Origin: Bacillus marinisedimentorum
GTDB lineage: Bacteria > Bacillota > Bacilli > Bacillales > Bacillaceae_O
NCBI RefSeq assembly: GCF_001644195.2
Contig: NZ_LWBL02000025.1
Location: forward strand, 1-37,804
DNA length: 37,804 nt
Direction of reading: 5' to 3'
In this document: positions 29,288 to 37,526 of the stretch, piece after piece
Numbering within the stretch: the stretch's first letter is position 1
Layout: each line of letters begins with the position of its first letter
Position numbers and translations under genes: made by a program
Notes under the pieces: generated by a model
The model's input: the letters and a program-made list of their open reading frames with translations, nothing else
What the model was told of the DNA's origin: nothing
The model's database searches: none

Positions 29288-29440
29288 ATTGATTTCTGCG
29301 GCAGGTACTTACTTTCACGAGGGGCATGAGGGCGACATCCGTCTTGCTGTCCTTAGGTCGCATCTTCTTTGCCGCAAGGCGGGCTGTGAGTTGCTTCTGC
29401 GCGGGCTCACTGTCCCGCTGCTCCCGAAGGACATTGAATC
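29288..29440 (-). repeat. Dispersed intergenic repeat, copy C (diverged)
   Basis: Plus-strand blocks ATTGATTTCTGCGGCAGG, CTTTCAC, GACATCCGT, TCTTCTTTGCCGC, GGGCTCAC, TGTCCCGCTGCTCCCG and GGACATTGAATC match the reverse complement of copy B in the same order. Several indels separate it from copies A and B. Confidence 0.7.
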
Positions 29441-29617
29441 TAAATCTCCGAATCTCCCTCCGCTAAGATCATCCGGAGCATTTACATGAATCCACACCCA
29501 TCAACCGAAATGAACGAAAGTCTTCACACTTACTTTACTTAACTTCAGGGCATTCTAATGGCTAACAGATAATCGCTGTCCGGTCAAATGAAATCTCAGC
29601 CGATTAAAAACAAAATG

Positions 29618-29637
29618 CCAGGCAATTGCCTGGCATT
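29618..29637 (-). terminator. Palindromic element copy 3, acting as terminator of the ABC operon
   Basis: Minus strand ATGCCAGGCAATTGCCTGGCAT (22-bp palindrome including flanks from 29617) directly after the permease stop and followed by TTTGTTTTT. It shares its CAATTG centre with the palindrome at 28499-28526, but with the flanking CCTGG/CCAGG arms inverted. Confidence 0.75.
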
Positions 29638-30662
29638 CATATTTTCCGATGCTTTTTTAAGGCCAGGATGTTCAGCAGCATAAAAACAAGTGAGAAGCCA
29701 ATCAAGACATATAGATCGAGGGCAATGGCTTCCCAGCCTTTTCCGCGTATCATGACTTCCCGCATGGCATCCGCTCCATATGTAAGCGGCATAATTTTAC
29801 TGAAGCCGGTAAGCCAGTCTGCCATTGTCTCAAGGCTGAACAACCCTGAAAAAAACACTTGCGGCACAATGACAAGGGGAATGAACTGAAACATCTGAAA
29901 CTCGTTATTAGCAAAAGCGGACAGTAAAGTACCAAGTGTCAGGGCCGTCATAGCGAGCAGAAAAGCGGTAAGCATGACATACCAGATTGATCCGGCCATT
30001 AAAATATCAAGCACCTGGACAGAAAACCACGTAATCCAGCCTGCCTGGATTGTGGCAAACAGGCCGAAGCCGGCAATATACCCGGCCACAATCTCCCAGC
30101 GGCGGATTGGGGCGGCAAGCATCCGTTCCAATGTTCCCGTTGTCCGTTCCCGTAAAAATGAGACTCCTGATAAAAGAAAGACAAAAAAGAATATGAAAAG
30201 TCCGATCAAAACAGGTCCGATATTATCAAAAAGCTCGAGTTCACCTGAACCGTACAAATACTTTACATCAAGTTTTTCCTTCTTCCCGGATGGGTCCATT
30301 TCCTGCAATGCTTCCTGCATTGCCATCATTACTGCTGTATTTGCCGAAGGGTCGCTCCCTTCCAGCATGATGCTGAAACGGCTGCCCTCCATTGTCACAT
30401 ATGCATCCAGTTCTGATTCAGAAAGCGCCTCCATTGCTTCTTGCTTATCCACTTCACGGATTTCTGCTCCCGCTTCCTTCAATTGTTCAATTATCCGATC
30501 AGGCATATCAGTCACAGCAATTTCCGCATGGTACTCCTCCCCGTTAAATACAAGAGACATCAGCCACAGCACAAAAGCCGGCGCAAGAAACAAAAGCGCA
30601 AGGGTTCGTTTATCACGTAAAATTTGCCGTGATATCCGAATAATGAGAGCTCGGATTCTCAT
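29637..30662 (-). CDS. ABC-2 type transporter permease
   Basis: 341 aa with six membrane helices: one at the N-terminus (TLALLFLAPAFVLWLMSLVF) and five from about residue 150 on, separated by an extracytoplasmic domain of about 120 aa. This is the YhhJ/DrrB-like ABC-2 layout with an enlarged first loop. GVSFLRERTTGTLERMLAAPI is the cytoplasmic coupling motif (ERExGTLExLLxxPI). It works with the ATPase next to it; substrate (drug, lipid or peptide) unknown. GGAGGTG precedes the ATG, which overlaps the ATPase stop by four bases. Confidence 0.88.
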   Translation of the reverse strand: MRIRALIIRISRQILRDKRTLALLFLAPAFVLWLMSLVFNGEEYHAEIAVTDMPDRIIEQLKEAGAEIREVDKQEAMEALSESELDAYVTMEGSRFSIMLEGSDPSANTAVMMAMQEALQEMDPSGKKEKLDVKYLYGSGELELFDNIGPVLIGLFIFFFVFLLSGVSFLRERTTGTLERMLAAPIRRWEIVAGYIAGFGLFATIQAGWITWFSVQVLDILMAGSIWYVMLTAFLLAMTALTLGTLLSAFANNEFQMFQFIPLVIVPQVFFSGLFSLETMADWLTGFSKIMPLTYGADAMREVMIRGKGWEAIALDLYVLIGFSLVFMLLNILALKKHRKI

Positions 30663-31387
30663 TTGGATTCACCTCCATACACAAGAAACGCTTCTTCAAT
30701 GCTCGAAGTTTTCGTATATGCCATCAATGTTTCCGGCGTACCTGCTGCAATACACTTTCCCTCCCTTACCATACCGAGACGATGGCATTTTGCAGCTTCA
30801 TCCATTACATGGGTCGTCAGAATGATGGTGGTCCCGTTTCGGCACAGGTCCTCCAGCTTATTCCAGATAGACTGCCTGAGAACCGGATCAATGCCGACCG
30901 TCGGTTCATCCAGAATCAAAATGTACGGATGGTGAAGAAGTGCACCGGCGAGCGAAAGCCTCCTTTTCATTCCTCCGGAAAAGTGATGGACTGGTGTGTT
31001 CAAGTAATCCTGCAACCCGACAAGCTCTATCATTTCCCGGATTCTTTCTTTCCGGCGTCTTCCGGACAGGCCATATAACCCAGCAAGAAATTCGAGGTTT
31101 TCCTGTGCTGTCAACTCCTGATATAAAGCATCAGACTGGGCCATATACCCCAATTTCTTCATCATGTCGAGCTTCGGCATTCCGACTCCCATCACGGTGA
31201 CCTCGCCTGCTGTCGCTTTCTCAATTCCAGCGACAAGTTTAACGATCGTCGTTTTCCCGGCACCGCTTGGACCGAGCAATCCAAAAATTTCTGATTTCCT
31301 GATCGATAAATTAACGTTTGATAAGACTTGCCGTTTTCCATAAACTTTATCGGCATTGGAAACGATAATAATATGATCGTCCGTCAC
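30659..31387 (-). CDS. ABC transporter ATP-binding protein
   Basis: 242 aa; GTG start at 31387 after GAAGGGG. Motifs: Walker A LLGPSGAGKTT, Q-loop MAQSDALYQELTA, signature HFSGGMKRRLSLAGALLH, Walker B YILILDEPTVGIDP and the H-loop TTHVMDEA. It is the DrrA/CcmA-like class that pairs with ABC-2 permeases and overlaps the permease gene downstream. Two-gene exporter operon; similar pairs in Bacillus include YfiL/YfiM/YfiN, but with two permeases, whereas only one is present here. Confidence 0.9.
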   Translation of the reverse strand: MTDDHIIIVSNADKVYGKRQVLSNVNLSIRKSEIFGLLGPSGAGKTTIVKLVAGIEKATAGEVTVMGVGMPKLDMMKKLGYMAQSDALYQELTAQENLEFLAGLYGLSGRRRKERIREMIELVGLQDYLNTPVHHFSGGMKRRLSLAGALLHHPYILILDEPTVGIDPVLRQSIWNKLEDLCRNGTTIILTTHVMDEAAKCHRLGMVREGKCIAAGTPETLMAYTKTSSIEEAFLVYGGESK

Positions 31388-31660
31388 GATATCCCCTTCT
31401 TCCTTCCAACGTTTCTGCTGTCATTCACCTGAAAAATTCTGCCGATAGCCTGCTTCACTCTCTATTCTACTCTTGATAATCCGGCGTGGACTTGTATTCC
31501 CACTTGAATTTTTTGTGATTTTTGTGTCCTGCAATCCGAATTTGTGACGATTATTACAAATATATCCTTTATTTTTCGTTTTCTGCCTATCTTTTTTCAA
31601 AACGCGAAAAATGGGTAAAGATATGATACATTAACGATTTCAATGCAGGAGGACTGAAAA

Positions 31661-33358
31661 ATGCCTAAAAAAATCCTTGCAAAGTATGTTGATAATAAAG
31701 ATGTCGTACAGTATGCCGCAGGAAAAGATGGAATGGTTTCTGCTTCCCATCCCGAAGCCTCCAAAGCAGGAGCTGACATTCTCCGCAAAGGAGGCAATGC
31801 GGTAGATGCAGCGGCAGCTGTTGTATTTGCCCTGAATGTAGCCGAACCGATGATGTCCGGTATCGGCGGAAGCGGGTTTATGATGGTGCATTCAGGTGAA
31901 AATGGAAAGACGGTCGTGATTAACGGCCACACGAAAGCACCTAAAGCAGCCCATCCCAAACTTTTCTTCGATGAGAATGACGAAATCATCCCATTCCCCA
32001 AAAGATCAACAAGCGGAGATGCAATCGGGGTCCCAGGCACGTTGATGAGCGTCGCAAAAGCAGTGGAAAAATACGGGACGATGTCACTTGCCAATGTGCT
32101 TGAACCGGCCATTACGCTTGCTGAAGAAGGGGTTGAGGTGAACTGGGTGCTCGCCCATCATATTGAGTTATTTGAAGAAAGAATGTCAGAAGAAACAAAA
32201 AGCCTTTTTTTCCCAAACGGCAAGCCGCTGCAAAAGGGAGATACTCTCGTTCAGAAAGAGCTGGCCAAAACGTTCAGGCTTATTCAGGAGAAAGGCCCTG
32301 AAGTCTTTTACAAAGGTGAAATCGCAGAAGCCATCGTCAGCCATGTCCAAAAATGGGGCGGCAAGCTGACGAAAGAAGATATGGCGGATTACGAGGCTAC
32401 TATCGATGAACCTGTATGGGGCGAATTCATGGAACATCAGATGGCCTCGTGCCCGCCGCCGAGTTCAGGCGGTATAACAACCCTCCAGATTCTTGAAATG
32501 CTTGAAAAACTGGACATTGAACAATATAAAGTCGATTCACCAGAAAAATATTATTATTTGAGCGAAGCGATGAGGCTCGCCTTTGCCGACCGAGCGGCTT
32601 ATATGGGGGATCCCGATTTCAATGACATGCCGATAGAAGGTATGCGCAGTCCTGAATATATTGAAGAGCGGATTAAACTGATCGATCCGGAAAAAAAGAA
32701 TCCGAATATTGAATTCGGGAATCCGTGGGCTTATCAGGAAGGTGAAAGCGGCAAAATAAACAAGAAGAGGTTCGAACGGCCCTTCGGACAAACAACACAT
32801 TACGCTGTCGCTGACAAATACGGCAATGTCGTATCCCACACATTGACGCTCGAGCACCCGTTCGGATCCGGTTTCCTCGTCCCTGAATACGGCTTGATGC
32901 TTAATAATGAAGTGACGGACTTCGATCCTGAGCCGGGCGGGCCGAACGAAATCGACGGAGGCAAACGGCCATTGAGCAGCAAAACGCCTTCCATCCTGTT
33001 CAAAGATGGAAAGCCCGTGCTCGCTGTAGGTTCCCCCGGCGGCCCAACCATTATTGCATCCGTTTCCCAAGTCGTTTTAAATGTGCTTGTTTATGGGATG
33101 ACCCTGAAAGATGCCATTGATGAGGCACGCATTTATAACGGCGAATACCCGCTCCAAATCTGGGAAGGCGGCATCCCTCTTGAAACAAGGGAGAAATTGA
33201 AAGAAAAAGACCACGAATGGGATGAAGAACCGCGCGGCCTCGGCATCGGGAATGTCCAGGGAATTTGGATTGACCATGTACACGGGCTGTTCCATGGTGC
33301 CTGTGATATGACCAGACAGGGCATGCCAGTCGGGATAGATGACGAGGATGAATTGTGA
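31661..33358 (+). CDS. Gamma-glutamyltransferase family protein, cytoplasmic (YwrD-like)
   Basis: 565 aa without a signal peptide. It contains ASHPEASKAGADILRKGGNAVDAA and SGIGGSGFMMVH, the usual Ggt N-terminal features. The autoprocessing/nucleophile site is TTHYAV with Thr378 as the expected first residue of the small subunit, followed by GNVVSHTLTLEHPFGSG and GGPNEIDGGKRPLSSKTPSI. The catalytic GSPGG oxyanion motif reads AVGSPGGP. Without export it resembles B. subtilis YwrD rather than the secreted Ggt, so the true substrate may be an intracellular gamma-glutamyl or acyl amide. GCAGGAGG precedes the ATG; it ends at a bidirectional terminator. Confidence 0.9.
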   Translation: MPKKILAKYVDNKDVVQYAAGKDGMVSASHPEASKAGADILRKGGNAVDAAAAVVFALNVAEPMMSGIGGSGFMMVHSGENGKTVVINGHTKAPKAAHPKLFFDENDEIIPFPKRSTSGDAIGVPGTLMSVAKAVEKYGTMSLANVLEPAITLAEEGVEVNWVLAHHIELFEERMSEETKSLFFPNGKPLQKGDTLVQKELAKTFRLIQEKGPEVFYKGEIAEAIVSHVQKWGGKLTKEDMADYEATIDEPVWGEFMEHQMASCPPPSSGGITTLQILEMLEKLDIEQYKVDSPEKYYYLSEAMRLAFADRAAYMGDPDFNDMPIEGMRSPEYIEERIKLIDPEKKNPNIEFGNPWAYQEGESGKINKKRFERPFGQTTHYAVADKYGNVVSHTLTLEHPFGSGFLVPEYGLMLNNEVTDFDPEPGGPNEIDGGKRPLSSKTPSILFKDGKPVLAVGSPGGPTIIASVSQVVLNVLVYGMTLKDAIDEARIYNGEYPLQIWEGGIPLETREKLKEKDHEWDEEPRGLGIGNVQGIWIDHVHGLFHGACDMTRQGMPVGIDDEDEL

Positions 33359-33418
33359 ATAAAACCCGTTTCTTAAAAAGTTTTGAAAAGCCTTCCTTCC
33401 TAAAGAAACGCAGAATCC

Positions 33419-33452
33419 AATGCTCAGATGTAAAAATCTGAGCATTTCTTTT
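33419..33452. terminator. Terminator between the gamma-glutamyltransferase gene and the convergent gene
   Basis: AATGCTCAGAT / ATCTGAGCATT stem followed by TCTTTT on the plus strand. Confidence 0.85.
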
Positions 33453-33479
33453 ACCATCCATCCTGCTGCGAATTAAATG

Positions 33480-33995
33480 CTAATTTGCACCCCCGCCCCC
33501 GCTTGCTGCTGCCCGTTTTCGTTTTTGGATTGCGTTCACCCCCATCACGACCGCGATAAGTTCTTCAGTTGTAAGGCGCTCTGATTGATTGGTCAGTTTA
33601 AACGCTGATGAAGAAAAAAAGCCGCTGATTTTTTCGAATTTCGCAATCTGTTCCTTTCGTTCATCCATTACCGTGTACTCCATCGAAAAAGCAGGAGATT
33701 CGATAAAGTAAAATTCTGCTGAACCGGTTATGTATTCATATGTTTTTTTGAAAAGTGACATTGTCTCTTTTAACTGCCCAAGGTGTTCCCCGTTCCCATT
33801 CGTTATTTCCCACTTGCGCGAGAAAAATGGGAACCGTCCTGAGATGACCAGCTTCCCGTTTTCATCAAACACCTCTACACTTGATGAAAACATGCTCTTC
33901 AAATCCAATTCGCCGGTTTTTTCTTTTTCAGCCGTGAAAATCTCTGTCCTGCCTGCAGAGAAAAAATTATCTTTAAAGTAGACCGCCATATCCAC
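33480..33995 (-). CDS. Tubby-C/LURP-one-related protein (YxjI-like)
   Basis: About 171 aa. I chose the GTG at 33995 because AGGGGTG lies seven bases upstream; a later ATG (33989) is also possible. The protein has repeated beta strands with the turn pattern VFDENGKLVISGRFPFFSRKWEI and later EYTVMDERKEQIAKFEK, as in the LURP-one/YxjI beta-barrel family (FxVxDxxGxxxFxVxGxxxSxxxxxxI). The C-terminus ends in a basic KRKRAAASGGGG tail. These proteins may bind phosphoinositide-like or membrane surfaces; the bacterial role is unknown. Single gene. Confidence 0.65.
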   Translation of the reverse strand: MDMAVYFKDNFFSAGRTEIFTAEKEKTGELDLKSMFSSSVEVFDENGKLVISGRFPFFSRKWEITNGNGEHLGQLKETMSLFKKTYEYITGSAEFYFIESPAFSMEYTVMDERKEQIAKFEKISGFFSSSAFKLTNQSERLTTEELIAVVMGVNAIQKRKRAAASGGGGAN

Positions 33996-34151
33996 TGCCA
34001 ATCACCCCTATCCAATTTTCTGTTCCGGTATGTTTCTACGGATTTACGAAGAAAAAAGTTTCGCATGTCAGGCTATACCCTGTTTCTTGATGGGGATATA
34101 TGCAGAACCATCCCGGCCTTCGATTATCTCATTTTCATGATTGATTGAACG

Positions 34152-34185
34152 ATAAATAGACAGCCCGAATAAGACTGTCTATTTC
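34152..34185 (-). terminator. Terminator of the PLP-enzyme gene
   Basis: AAATAGACAG / CTGTCTATTT stem; minus-strand reading ends in an AT-rich TTTATCG tail. Confidence 0.7.
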
Positions 34186-34197
34186 CTGAACTTTTCG

Positions 34198-35340
34198 TTA
34201 TGCTTCCACCTCAGCAAGCGCCGCCTCAAATTGCGCAGTAATATCGCCCGCTTCCTCAATCCCTGCTGATATCCGCACGACTCTTTCGTTTACACCAATC
34301 CGTTCACGCTGTTCATGCGACAGGGCACGGTGTGAAGTCGTCAGCGGATACGATACTGTCGTTTCAACACCCGCAAGAGTTGGAACAATTTTAATCCAGC
34401 CTAATGATTTGAAAAATCGGTCCACATCAACATGTTCTTCAAGCTCGATCGTGACAATCGCACCGCGCCCGCGTTCAGATACTTGCTCTGGATAATAAAC
34501 ACGTTTTACATATTCATGTTCCTTTAGGGCTGAAGCAAGCGCTGCAGCATTTTCACATTGTTTTGCCATCCTCAGGGCTAACGTTTTGATGCCTCGCTGG
34601 GTCAGCCATGCCTCAAACGGACTTAAATTCGCGCCCAGACTGACAATTTTCTGCCTGGCCAGTTGAATTATCTCGGTTCCGCCGGCAAGCACCCCTGCCG
34701 TGACATCACTATGTCCGCCTATGTATTTCGTTGCGCTGTGAACGACCAGGTCAATTCCTTTTCCATAAGGCTGAAGCAAAAAAGGCGTTGCAAACGTATT
34801 GTCAACCATCGTCCGCAGCCTGTGCTTTTTACCGGTTTCAACTAAGAATTGTAGGTCTTCCACCCGTAAAAACGGATTTGAAATCGTCTCTGAATACAAT
34901 AATCTCGTATTTGGCCGAATCGCTGCTTCAACTGCCTGTTTATCCGAAAAGTCAACGAAGGACGCCTCGATGCCGAATTGGCTCAGCTCCCCTGAAAGGA
35001 GATGAAACGTCCCGCCATACAGGTCTTCCGCCGCAACAATATGGTCCCCTTGTTGTGTGATCGACAAAATCCCTGCCAAAATCGCTGACATGCCCGATGA
35101 TGCGGCGGCACCCGCCGGCGCATTTTCAAGTGCCGCGGCAGTTTGTCCCAATTCATCCGGATTCGGATTTCCATTACGTGAATACAGATAAGAGGACTCT
35201 CCACTGTAATAAGCTTCGAGTTCCTGCAAGCTATTAAAGGTGAATGCAGATGTCTGGTAAATGGGAGTCGTTTTACTGTTCACCACTTTTTCCTGATCAA
35301 ACTTCTGATGCACCAATTTGGTCCCAAATGATAATTCCAT
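34198..35340 (-). CDS. Cys/Met-metabolism PLP enzyme (cystathionine gamma-synthase/lyase family)
   Basis: About 380 aa from ATG 35340, which has GAGGAT at the proper distance; the longer frame would begin inside the terminator of the upstream gene. It is a fold-type I PLP enzyme with YSRNGNPNPDELGQTAAALE, SSGMSAILAGIL, the ADDLYGGT-like AAEDLYGGTFHLL, DNTFATP, and the PLP-lysine motif HSATKYIGGHSDVTAG. GANLSPFEAWLTQRGIKTLALRM is the C-terminal family signature (shortened). Members include MetI, MetC, MccB, methionine gamma-lyase and O-acetylhomoserine sulfhydrylase; they cannot be told apart here. No S-box or T-box leader is evident in the short upstream region. Confidence 0.9.
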   Translation of the reverse strand: MELSFGTKLVHQKFDQEKVVNSKTTPIYQTSAFTFNSLQELEAYYSGESSYLYSRNGNPNPDELGQTAAALENAPAGAAASSGMSAILAGILSITQQGDHIVAAEDLYGGTFHLLSGELSQFGIEASFVDFSDKQAVEAAIRPNTRLLYSETISNPFLRVEDLQFLVETGKKHRLRTMVDNTFATPFLLQPYGKGIDLVVHSATKYIGGHSDVTAGVLAGGTEIIQLARQKIVSLGANLSPFEAWLTQRGIKTLALRMAKQCENAAALASALKEHEYVKRVYYPEQVSERGRGAIVTIELEEHVDVDRFFKSLGWIKIVPTLAGVETTVSYPLTTSHRALSHEQRERIGVNERVVRISAGIEEAGDITAQFEAALAEVEA

Positions 35341-35427
35341 CGTGATCCTCACTTCCCCGCTAAGCTGTTTTAATAATTGAACCACAGATTTTTGTAAAAA
35401 AACAGTCATCGTTTCAGTTTGAAAAAC

Positions 35428-35462
35428 GTAAAAAACCGCCTCTGGCTCCAGACGCGGTTTAT
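35428..35462 (-). terminator. Terminator of flavodoxin-domain gene 1
   Basis: Minus strand AAACCGC-GTCTGGAGCCAGAG-GCGGTTTTTT. It also falls immediately upstream of the PLP-enzyme promoter region. Confidence 0.85.
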
Positions 35463-35478
35463 TATATGGGATTATCAT

Positions 35479-36027
35479 TTAATGGCTGCCGGCAAATTCA
35501 TCTTTCCTGCCGTTTTTCAGCTCATTCACTTTATCGATAAGCGGTGCGATATATTCAGGTTTTACAGGCGGATGGCATTTTTCCGCCGTGAAAGCAAAGC
35601 CCTTTTGTTTTTTGGCAAAATGGCTGATCAGCTGATTCAGCCAATGGGCAGCTTTATCGGAGAGATCCAGCTCCTTCACGTTCAATCTGCCTGGAAGCGG
35701 CAAATAGAACAACCTGTCTGTCACCTGCTGCGGGAGCGATAAGTCATAAAGTTCATGAATAACCGGCTCACCGGGCGATGATGCTGAAACAGCATACACC
35801 ATTACATTTTTCGTCCTCAACACATCCCAGTGTTCAAGCAGGAATCCCATATCTTTCACCTTGCCGCTGCGTGTGACGGTGCCAAATATGATTGTTTCAT
35901 AACGGTCAAGCACTGCACGGTCTGCGTCCTCCAGAGCCATCATTTCCGAATCGACCACTTCATGAATCCACTCAGCATACTGCCTGGTCATCCCGTACTT
36001 TCTTCTATACAAAATTAATATGTCCAA
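35479..36027 (-). CDS. Flavodoxin-domain protein (HemG-like), paralogue 1
   Basis: 182 aa; TTG start at 36027, preceded by AGGAGGAG. Flavodoxin fold: N-terminal ILILYRRKYGMTRQYAEWI (FMN phosphate loop, here without the usual T/S-x-T-G-x-T), then YETIIFGTVTRSGKVKDMGFLLEHWDVL and NVMVYAVSASSP. This is the flavodoxin-5/menaquinone-dependent protoporphyrinogen-oxidase-like group. It shares an ordered set of motifs with the gene 260 bases upstream (36288-36803), so the two probably arose by tandem duplication. Role likely redox; the electron partner is unknown. Confidence 0.75.
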   Translation of the reverse strand: MDILILYRRKYGMTRQYAEWIHEVVDSEMMALEDADRAVLDRYETIIFGTVTRSGKVKDMGFLLEHWDVLRTKNVMVYAVSASSPGEPVIHELYDLSLPQQVTDRLFYLPLPGRLNVKELDLSDKAAHWLNQLISHFAKKQKGFAFTAEKCHPPVKPEYIAPLIDKVNELKNGRKDEFAGSH

Positions 36028-36152
36028 AGACCGTTTCTCCTCCTCAAACGCAATTTTATGCGACCTCCTGTAATTAGAATACGCATATCCGTTTAAGTCC
36101 TATACAACTATTTTAAATTCTCCCGGCAATTTATGCACGGGATATAAACTGT

Positions 36153-36178
36153 AAAAACCCGGATTTAATCCGGGTTTC
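36153..36178 (-). terminator. Terminator of flavodoxin-domain gene 2
   Basis: Minus strand AAACCCGGAT-TAA-ATCCGGGTTTTT. A second weaker hairpin (ACACCTG / CAGGTGGTGT) lies at 36186-36212. Confidence 0.85.
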
Positions 36179-36287
36179 AGCTATATACACCTGATTTAAG
36201 AGCCAGGTGGTGTATTTTCATCCAATAACACCTTTTGTCTCTTTATTGCAGTGAAGAACAAGAGGTTTCATATATTTCGATGAACGT

Positions 36288-36803
36288 TTAAAACTGTCCC
36301 GTTCTATCGGTTATTTCCGTTAAAAGCGGCTTGAGCATATCCCTTGAGATATCACCATTCTTTCCTGCCGTGTCCTGCGGTTTGATTCCGCCTACAGCGT
36401 TCTTCAGCTGTGTGAACCGATACCTGGCTTTATCCTTCCAATCAAGCATTTCATACCGTCTTTCACCAGGAAGCGGATAAAACGCTATCTTTTCAGCCAT
36501 CCGTTCCGGAAACATTTCCTGATAAAGATGGCAGACCTGCTCCTGGTTCAGCGGCAGGTTTGACACTGCAAATATGATGACATTCTTCATACGGACCCGT
36601 GACCAATTGCGCATAATAAAATCACATCCAGGAAGCTTACTCCCCGTACAGCAGGTTCCGAATATGATCGTATCATACTTTTTCAATTCTTCACTCCCGG
36701 CCTGCTCAATCGCTTTGACATCGGCAGCAGCAGCTTCACCGAGCCATTCCGCATAACGCTCTATGTCCCCGTACTTATTTTTAAATAAAACCAACGTTTT
36801 CAC
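36288..36803 (-). CDS. Flavodoxin-domain protein (HemG-like), paralogue 2
   Basis: About 171 aa from GTG 36803 (GGGGGG eight bases upstream), starting VKTLVLFKNKYGDIERYAEWL; a TTG 13 codons earlier has no ribosome site. It follows the same order as paralogue 1: KYDTIIFGTCCTGSKLPGCDFIMRNWSRVRMKNVIIFAVS, and PLPGERRYEMLDWKDKARYRF versus PLPGRLNVKELDLSDKAAHWL. It has an extra Cys-Cys pair (GTCCTG) and Cys in PGCDF, absent in paralogue 1. Monocistronic with its own terminator. Confidence 0.75.
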   Translation of the reverse strand: MKTLVLFKNKYGDIERYAEWLGEAAAADVKAIEQAGSEELKKYDTIIFGTCCTGSKLPGCDFIMRNWSRVRMKNVIIFAVSNLPLNQEQVCHLYQEMFPERMAEKIAFYPLPGERRYEMLDWKDKARYRFTQLKNAVGGIKPQDTAGKNGDISRDMLKPLLTEITDRTGQF

Positions 36804-36977
36804 CGGCAAAGCCCCCCGCAATCCAATTTTAATCTGATCCAATTGTATCCAAGATTTGTTAAACAGCTATTAAGCCAATATTAAGGAACCGTTTTATTTT
36901 AAAGCAGGCAGGAGAGGGATTCAGGGGCTGATGGTCGAAATAGCATCTGAACTGGAACAGGAAAGGAGGCAAATCCG

Positions 36978-37526
36978 TTGATAAAACTGGAGCCTTTGTC
37001 ACGCAGGGACTTCCATATCATAGTGGAATGGAACCGGGAGACATCACCAGAGTTTTTGATCCAGTGGGCCGGCCCTGTTTTTTCATACCCACTTACAGAA
37101 AAACAACTGGAAGATTTTTTGTCATCCGGGAGTCAGGAAAAAGATACACCGATGTATTTCTATAAAATTGTGGATGAAGCATCCGGAAAAATGACCGGGA
37201 TTGCAGAACTGGGCAAAATCGACCTGCAGAACCGCTCGGCACGCATCGGAAGATTTCTCATCAATCAAAAAGATCGCGGTAAAGGAATCGCCGGGCTTGT
37301 ACTCGAAAAACTGTTTTCTTATGGTTTTACAGAGCTTGGCCTTCATAAAATCACACTGGGTGTGTTCGATTTCAACGAAGCCGCCATTGCCGCCTACGAA
37401 AAAGCCGGCATGAAAAAAGACGGCCTTATGCGGGATCATCGCCGTGTCGGTGATGAGTACTGGAGTTTATATGAGATGAGCATTTTAGAAGAGGAATGGC
37501 GTGGAAACAGGGATGTAGCTGAATAA
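36978..37526 (+). CDS. GNAT family N-acetyltransferase (RimJ/RimL-like)
   Basis: 182 aa; TTG start at 36978 after AAAGGAGG. GNAT motifs: substrate region DFHIIVEWNRETSPEFLIQW, then IGRFLINQKDRGKGIAGLVLEKL (motif A, Q/RxxGxG/A reading DRGKGIAG), followed by GLHKITLGVFDFNEAAIAAYEKAGMKKDG (motif B with N-x-x-A-x-x-x-Y-E-K-x-G). This is the RimJ/RimL or SpeG-like subgroup, acting with acetyl-CoA on a protein or amine. Substrate unknown. Monocistronic. Confidence 0.9.
   Translation: MIKLEPLSRRDFHIIVEWNRETSPEFLIQWAGPVFSYPLTEKQLEDFLSSGSQEKDTPMYFYKIVDEASGKMTGIAELGKIDLQNRSARIGRFLINQKDRGKGIAGLVLEKLFSYGFTELGLHKITLGVFDFNEAAIAAYEKAGMKKDGLMRDHRRVGDEYWSLYEMSILEEEWRGNRDVAE

Larger units (their letters stand above)
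29134..29636. other. Gene-free region with terminator, repeat copy C and palindrome copy 3
   Basis: Contains a terminator (29201-29241), repeat copy C and, at its right end, the palindrome that closes the ABC operon. No protein gene is supportable. Confidence 0.6.

Noticed and set aside
35341-35478. S-box or T-box leader before the Cys/Met PLP enzyme
   Set aside because: Most of the interval is the terminator of the upstream gene; no conserved S-box or T-box core is visible.
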